Shown here: positions 59,825 through 64,000 of the stretch, piece by piece
Position numbering within the stretch: the first letter of the stretch is position 1
Layout of the letters: every line of letters starts with the position of its first letter
Source of the DNA: Paenibacillus tyrphae
GTDB lineage: Bacteria > Bacillota > Bacilli > Paenibacillales > NBRC-103111
Assembly: GCF_024158745.1 (NCBI RefSeq)
Contig: NZ_JAMZAW010000015.1
Location: forward strand, 1-64,000
DNA length: 64,000 nucleotides
Direction: 5' to 3'
The notes under the pieces: model-generated
Database searches by the model: none
What the model was told of the DNA's origin: nothing
What the model saw: only the letters and a program-made list of their open reading frames with translations
Program-made: the position numbers and the translations under genes

Positions 59825-61471
59825 TTACCCGTTCGCCGGCTGCTTCCCGCGGAGGCGGGGCGACGGTTCGCGGTCCGTTTCCGCAGCTTCCTGCGGCTTC
59901 GGCCCTTGGCCGCCGCTTCCGGTGCGCAGCGGAATCTCCTTCAAGAAGAACGTCAGCACAAGCGCCACCACAAGCAGCGCAGCCCCCGCCAAAAACACAT
60001 TGGCCAGCGAATAACTGAGCGCCTCGCGGAGCGAGTCGATCATCCGGCCGAACACGGTCTGCAGCTCCGGCGGCAGGGCTGCCTGAATCTGCGCCAGCTT
60101 CGGCTGATCGAGCAGCATCTGCGGATTGTGGAACGCGGCGAGCTTCTCGGCCACCTTCGGATCGAGCTTGCTCAAGTCGACGCCCCGCCCGCTTGCCAGA
60201 AGCTCCTGCAGCTTGTTCGTCATGCCCGTCGACATGATCGTCCCCATGACGGCAATACCGATCGTGCCGCCCAAGTTACGGAACAGCTGCGAGGAGGCCG
60301 TGGCGACGCCAAGATCTTTCGGCGATACGGCGTTCTGAACGGTTAAGGAAAAGACCGGCATTCCCAGTCCAAGTCCGAAGCCGAACACGATCATACTGAG
60401 CACCGTCACCGAGATCGTATTCATGTAATGCATGATCATCATCCCGATGACCATAATGATAATCCCGATAATCGCGATCCGCTTGTATTTGCCCGTTTTG
60501 GTAATCAGCTGCCCGCTGATCGCACTGGTCACAACCATCCCGATGGACATCGGCATCGTCACATAACCGGAATAGGTCGGCGAGATCCCCATTACGCCTT
60601 GGACGAAGAACGGCGTGTACATAAGCGCTCCCATCATCCCGGCGTTCATAATAAACCCGATGACGTTCGAGATCGTCACAATCCCGTTTTTGAACAACGA
60701 GAGCGGCAGCACCGGACTTTTCACCCGGCTCTCCACCCATATGAAAATAACCAGCGCTGCCAATGTACAGGCGAACAAACCGACAATTTGCGACGATCCC
60801 CAAGCGTACTTCGTACCGGCCCACGAGAACGCGAGCAGCATCGGCACGATCGTCAAGGTAAGGAACAGCGAGCCGAAATAATCGATCGATTCCGACGGCT
60901 TGCGCTCCACCTTCGGGAACATCGTCAGAATCATAATGAAAGCGACAATGCCAAGAGGCAGGAAAATCCAAAACACCCAGTGCCACTCCAAATGGTCGAC
61001 AATATAGCCGCCAAGTGCCGGACCGACGACGCTCGCGAACCCGAACACCGACATCATGATCCCGGACCATTTGCCTCGCTCACGAGGAGCGAACAAGTCG
61101 CCGACGGCCGTAAAGGCCGTGGCCATAATAATCCCGGCGCCTACCCCCTGGATGCCCCGGTACGTAATCAGCTGAAAAATATCCACGGACGTCCCCGCCA
61201 TGAACGCGCCGATCATAAATAAAACGATTCCCGTTAGAATAAACGGCTTCCGCCCGTAAATGTCGGACAGCTTGCCGACCAGCACTGTCGCAATCGTCGA
61301 GGTAAGCAAATAAATCGTGATGACCCATGTATAGTAGTCCATCCCGCCGAGCTTGGCAATAATCCGCGGCAGGGCCGTTCCGACGATCGTCTGGTTAATG
61401 GCTGAAAAGAACATCGCCGCAATAATGGCTATCATAATCGTGATTTTGCGTTTATACGATAAATGTTCCAC
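59825..61471 (-). CDS. DHA2-family multidrug MFS exporter (EmrB/QacA type)
   Basis: A 548-residue proton-driven drug exporter with fourteen membrane helices. Motif A is GKLSDIYGRKPF, motif C lies in GFASVVGPALGGYIVDH, and the helix-1 motif D1 reads INQTIVGTALPRI. The extracytoplasmic insert near residues 430-480 and a charged, Pro-rich tail are usual for this branch. It follows the MarR gene by eight bases, so the two form an operon repressed by MarR. Substrates cannot be told. Confidence 0.93.
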   Translation of the reverse strand: MEHLSYKRKITIMIAIIAAMFFSAINQTIVGTALPRIIAKLGGMDYYTWVITIYLLTSTIATVLVGKLSDIYGRKPFILTGIVLFMIGAFMAGTSVDIFQLITYRGIQGVGAGIIMATAFTAVGDLFAPRERGKWSGIMMSVFGFASVVGPALGGYIVDHLEWHWVFWIFLPLGIVAFIMILTMFPKVERKPSESIDYFGSLFLTLTIVPMLLAFSWAGTKYAWGSSQIVGLFACTLAALVIFIWVESRVKSPVLPLSLFKNGIVTISNVIGFIMNAGMMGALMYTPFFVQGVMGISPTYSGYVTMPMSIGMVVTSAISGQLITKTGKYKRIAIIGIIIMVIGMMIMHYMNTISVTVLSMIVFGFGLGLGMPVFSLTVQNAVSPKDLGVATASSQLFRNLGGTIGIAVMGTIMSTGMTNKLQELLASGRGVDLSKLDPKVAEKLAAFHNPQMLLDQPKLAQIQAALPPELQTVFGRMIDSLREALSYSLANVFLAGAALLVVALVLTFFLKEIPLRTGSGGQGPKPQEAAETDREPSPRLRGKQPANG

Positions 61472-61479
61472 GTACCTTT

Positions 61480-61920
61480 TTACTCCTCTCCCAATTGTTC
61501 CATGTTGTTGAGCATCTGGTTAAAGAAACGAAGATGCTGCCGAATCTCCTCCTCCGACAAACCGGCAAACAACGATTCGACGAGCTCCGTCTGCTGCTCT
61601 CCGAGCGCCCTTAGCTCGCTTAAGCCCCGTTCTGTCATCTCCAGGTACACGACCCGCCGGTCGTCTTCTCCCCGATACCGCTTAGCATACCCCTTCTCTA
61701 CCAATTTATCGGCTTTAGCGGTAATCGCCCCGGACGTCAGCTCGAGCGCCTCGGCCAAATCGGAGACCTTCTGCGGCCCTCCGCGCAGCTGCCGGAGTAC
61801 CATAAACTGGGCCATCGAAAGCGACTTGTCGATATGCCGGCTCCACAGAATCGACATTTCTTTGACGACCTTCCGGAACGTGCGGGCCAGTTCGGTTTTT
61901 AATTGATGCTCCTCGTTCAT
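61480..61920 (-). CDS. MarR-family transcriptional repressor
   Basis: A 146-residue winged-helix dimer. The DNA-binding part is KVSDLAEALELTSGAITAKADKLVEKGY, with the wing RGEDDRRVVYLEMTERG. The N- and C-terminal helices form the dimer and ligand pocket. ATG 61920 follows AAAGGAG. The downstream exporter gene starts eight bases after the stop. A palindrome just upstream is the probable operator, giving autoregulation. Confidence 0.93.
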   Translation of the reverse strand: MNEEHQLKTELARTFRKVVKEMSILWSRHIDKSLSMAQFMVLRQLRGGPQKVSDLAEALELTSGAITAKADKLVEKGYAKRYRGEDDRRVVYLEMTERGLSELRALGEQQTELVESLFAGLSEEEIRQHLRFFNQMLNNMEQLGEE

Positions 61921-61942
61921 GAAAATCACTCCTTTCGTGTCA

Positions 61943-61970
61943 AAAGGTGCCTTCCAAGGAAGGTGCTTTT
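61943..61970 (-). promoter_or_regulatory. Candidate MarR operator
   Basis: AAAGGTGCCTTCC (61943-61955) and GGAAGGTGCTTTT (61958-61970) form an imperfect palindrome (10 of 13 positions pair) 23 bases upstream of the marR start. Confidence 0.5.
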
Positions 61971-62076
61971 AAGACAAAACCATTAAATCACGAAATAATT
62001 TAATAATAAACAATTAAAATATTTACTTATTATACACTAAAGGCAATCGTTTGTGAAATTTTTTTGATCGGGAACG

Positions 62077-62130
62077 CCAAAAAAGGCGAGCCACCCACGA
62101 TGAAAATCATCGCGGCGAATCGCCTTTTGT
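62077..62130 (-). terminator. Rho-independent terminator of the ywnB-like gene
   Basis: AAAAGGCGA (62081-62089) pairs with TCGCCTTTT (62120-62128), with an inner CGATGA/TCATCG hairpin. On the minus strand the T-run continues (TTTTTTGG). Confidence 0.8.
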
Positions 62131-62148
62131 TCGAAATCGGAAGCCCTA

Positions 62149-62781
62149 TTAATAGCCGACCGTAAACCGTTTGCGAGAGAAGCGCGGACGCTCCGCCTCA
62201 TCCAGCATAGCAACGGCGTAGTCCTCGGCCGAGATGCGGCTGTTCCCTTCGGCATCCGTTACGAGCCGATTTTCTTCCGTGCGGTATTGACCGGTTTTTT
62301 CTCCCGGTTGAATTAATGCGGCCGGGCTCAGGTTCGTCCAATCCAGCTCGGAGCCGTGGTATACCTCCAGCGCATCCCGGTGCGCCAGTGCGATTCCCTT
62401 CCATTCGGCAGGGAATTCCGGCGTATCAACCAGCTGCACGCCCGGAGCCACTTCCAGACTTCCCGCACCGCCGACTGTCAGCAGACGGCTGACGCCGGAC
62501 TTTTTCGCCGCTTCGACCAACGCTTGGGCGGCTTGAACCAGCTTCTCCTCTTGGCCGTGCGCCGGACCGTAAGCGCTGATCACGATGTCGTGACCGGCTG
62601 CCGCTGCGGCGAGATTATCCACGTTCGTAACGTCTCCTGCTACAACCTTCAGGTTCTCGTTTTGCTTCGTCACGCGAGACGGATCGCGCACGATAGCCGT
62701 CACTTGATGCCCCCGGTTCAAAGCTTCCTCCAGTATCCGCTGTCCGATTGTTCCCGTTGCTCCAACCAATGCAATTTTCAT
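62149..62781 (-). CDS. NAD(P)-binding oxidoreductase, YwnB-like
   Basis: A 210-residue atypical SDR (NmrA/biliverdin-reductase-like) with GATGTIGQRI near residues 8-17, a basic residue after strand 2 (IVRDPSRV) favouring NADP(H), and no classical YxxxK. The length and the ending match B. subtilis YwnB. Function is not established; in B. subtilis it lies in the regulon of the Rrf2 regulator YwnA. Here an Rrf2 gene lies ~800 bases upstream in the same direction, which keeps the pairing. Confidence 0.87.
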   Translation of the reverse strand: MKIALVGATGTIGQRILEEALNRGHQVTAIVRDPSRVTKQNENLKVVAGDVTNVDNLAAAAAGHDIVISAYGPAHGQEEKLVQAAQALVEAAKKSGVSRLLTVGGAGSLEVAPGVQLVDTPEFPAEWKGIALAHRDALEVYHGSELDWTNLSPAALIQPGEKTGQYRTEENRLVTDAEGNSRISAEDYAVAMLDEAERPRFSRKRFTVGY

Positions 62782-62836
62782 CGTTCATCCATCCTTTCGT
62801 CCTATAAAATGTTATGGTGATCAAATGTTATCGTGG

Positions 62837-63490
62837 TTAATCGCATTCTCCATCCACGGTGCAGGACAGCCCTTCGGCGGCCTTGCCGGCTTGACCGGCC
62901 AGTTCCTCGGCGATCACCTGCTCCAGCGTCTCCCGGTTCGCTACGCCTCTCAGCACCTTATTGCCGATAAAAAACGTAGGGACGGCCGTGATGCCGGCTT
63001 CTTGGTAAGCATGGTTCAGCGCTTGTTGATGAGCTTCCTTGTATTTCCGCGTTTCCAGCGCTTCCCGGTACTCGGCGGCATCCAGTCCGATTTCGCCGGC
63101 CAGCTTCGCCAGCACGTCCGGGTCCCCGATATTTTGCTCCTCCTGGAAGAAGGCCCGGAACAGCCGGTGGTTGTACTCGTTTCCTTTGCCGTGCTCCTTG
63201 GCGTATTGATACCCTTCAAACGCTAGGTGGGTGTAAGGATGCGGGGAAACCCGAGGCAGCTTCATATCGATCCCCATCCGCTGCGCATAAGGAGCGATGG
63301 ATTGCTCGAACATCCTCAATTTCGGCGGGTCGTTCCATGGGTCCAGCGGCTCGGTCGGGCTTGGGCGAAGCTCGAAGGGCATCCATTCCACCTCGACGTC
63401 CTTGCCCTGCACGGCCTGCTCCAGCGGTCCTTCCGCCAGAAAGCAGAAGGGACAAACGTAGTCCGAATACACTTGAATTTTAACGGTCAT
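62837..63490 (-). CDS. FrnE-like DsbA-family thiol oxidoreductase
   Basis: A 217-residue cytoplasmic thioredoxin-fold protein with an alpha-helical insert. The redox motif CPFC is at residues 13-16 (YSDYVCPFCF). The cis-Pro loop is TAVPTFFIG, and the C-terminus carries an extra Cys pair region (GLSCTVDGEC). No signal peptide. FrnE-like proteins handle intracellular disulfides under oxidative or disulfide stress. ATG 63490 follows AAGGAGGTGA. A palindromic site upstream suggests control by the adjacent Rrf2 protein. Confidence 0.9.
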   Translation of the reverse strand: MTVKIQVYSDYVCPFCFLAEGPLEQAVQGKDVEVEWMPFELRPSPTEPLDPWNDPPKLRMFEQSIAPYAQRMGIDMKLPRVSPHPYTHLAFEGYQYAKEHGKGNEYNHRLFRAFFQEEQNIGDPDVLAKLAGEIGLDAAEYREALETRKYKEAHQQALNHAYQEAGITAVPTFFIGNKVLRGVANRETLEQVIAEELAGQAGKAAEGLSCTVDGECD

Positions 63491-63543
63491 TGTTAAATTC
63501 ACCTCCTTAATAAAGTCGTCCGAGTCTCTTCTTTCCATTCACA

Positions 63544-63562
63544 TGTAACCACATTAGTTACA
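63544..63562 (-). promoter_or_regulatory. Candidate Rrf2-family operator
   Basis: TGTAAC (63544-63549) and GTTACA (63557-63562) form a perfect 6+6 palindrome with a seven-base spacer, between the Rrf2 gene and the FrnE-like gene and 54 bases before the latter's start. Confidence 0.55.
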
Positions 63563-63570
63563 GGTCATGG

Positions 63571-63596
63571 CAAAAAAAAGGGTTACCGGTCACCCC
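63571..63596 (-). terminator. Short terminator overlapping the Rrf2 stop codon
   Basis: On the minus strand GGGTGACC pairs with GGTAACCC (63596-63580, small stem with mismatches), followed by TTTTTTTT. Weak stem but long T-run. Confidence 0.5.
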
Positions 63597-64000
63597 GCAC
63601 CAAATCGAACACAATCTGGTCTAACGTAACTTTCGCCAACTCGTCCTCCATGGCCGACTCCGCCCGTTTGAAGACGGTGTCCAACGTACCTTGAATATTT
63701 TGCCCGACAGGACATTTCGGATTCGGCTTATCGTGCGCCGCGAACAGCTCCCCCGGCGGGTCGTTCTGTACGGCGCGGTACACATCCAAAAGGTTAATCT
63801 CCTGGGGCAGACGGGCCAGCGATGCGCCGCCGACGCCGGGACTCGTATGCACCAGCCCGGCTTTGCCCAGCAGACCGATCACACGGCGGATCACCACCGG
63901 ATTCGTGTTGACGCTGCCCGCGATAAACTCCGACGTATTGCGGCCTTCTTTATTAATATCGAGGAGAGCCAAGATGTGAATCGCTACGGCAAAACGACTG
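63583..64000 (-). CDS. Rrf2-family regulator, N-terminus cut by window edge
   Basis: The frame runs off the right edge, so the first residues are missing; the visible part begins SRFAVAIHILALLDI, the usual Rrf2 start helix. The winged helix follows (NTSEFIAGSVNTNPVVIRRVIGLLGKAGLV, wing GVGGASLAR). Only one Cys is seen (KCPVG), so it is not an Fe-S IscR/NsrR type with three Cys, and fits the YwnA group that senses thiol stress. It is followed by FrnE-like and YwnB-like genes in the same direction, which it probably controls. Confidence 0.88.
   Translation of the reverse strand, partial: SRFAVAIHILALLDINKEGRNTSEFIAGSVNTNPVVIRRVIGLLGKAGLVHTSPGVGGASLARLPQEINLLDVYRAVQNDPPGELFAAHDKPNPKCPVGQNIQGTLDTVFKRAESAMEDELAKVTLDQIVFDLVRGDR

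Overview
The window looks like chromosomal DNA from an endospore-forming member of the Paenibacillaceae (Paenibacillus or a close relative). The signs are strong AGGAGG-type ribosome binding sites, frequent TTG and GTG starts, spore genes (transglutaminase Tgl, YheC/D-type coat protein, GerPC/GerPF-like proteins), a very large SLH-anchored surface protein, a MifM/YidC2-like layout, and a YwnA/YwnB-like pair. Most of the window is GC-rich. The first ~1.45 kb is clearly AT-rich and looks foreign. I see no rRNA, tRNA, CRISPR array or intact insertion sequence.

Layout. 0-1.8 kb: AT-rich edge with a partial zinc-ribbon gene, a small helical protein and a decayed reading frame. 1.8-6.8 kb: small acidic protein, RNase H1, RecQ, a GT2 glycosyltransferase and a Lys/Arg-repeat protein with a possible ribbon-helix-helix tail. 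6.9-10.5 kb: acetyltransferase, membrane-protein remnant, a second YidC preceded by a short membrane-anchored ORF and an RBS-sequestering stem, CcdC, and a YheC/D ATP-grasp coat protein. 10.6-15.7 kb: small proteins including a 71-residue protein that is 48% Met, nitroreductase, diguanylate cyclase, GT2-TPR protein. 15.9-20.3 kb: NarL-type regulator and a kinase-receiver-kinase hybrid sensor. 20.5-27.2 kb: ~2220-codon fibronectin/SLH surface protein interrupted by one in-frame stop. 27.2-34.9 kb: P450, glycolipid glucosyltransferase, two SDRs around a ~290-bp palindromic repeat, WYL regulator, ECF sigma/anti-sigma pair. 35-41 kb: spore and envelope block (Tgl, dGTPase, GerPC-like, Hsp20, two GerP-like proteins, LTA synthase). 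41.3-48.9 kb: aldo/keto reductase, AraC regulator, Hanks kinase, methyltransferase, a scar of three truncated genes, SGNH hydrolase, acetyltransferase, Nudix. 49-55.8 kb: signal peptidase I, small alarmone synthetase with an upstream mini-ORF, and a regulator-kinase-MMPL-membrane protein operon. 55.9-59.7 kb: MFS transporter and PrpF isomerase divergent from a LysR regulator. 59.8-64 kb: MarR/EmrB efflux operon, YwnB-like reductase, FrnE-like thiol oxidoreductase, and an Rrf2 regulator cut by the window edge.

The most interesting unit is at 8.07-9.08 kb. An 87-codon ORF with one N-terminal membrane segment sits just upstream of a YidC paralogue. Its last codons form one arm of a long stem whose other arm contains the yidC ribosome binding site. 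This is the architecture of the B. subtilis MifM-YidC2 arrest-peptide switch, but the peptide has no MifM arrest motif that I can recognise. Other items to check are the Met-rich protein, the palindromic repeat, the gene-wreckage scar near 46.1 kb and the interrupted surface protein. Start sites given here were often moved from the longest reading frame to the codon best placed after a visible Shine-Dalgarno (SD) sequence.
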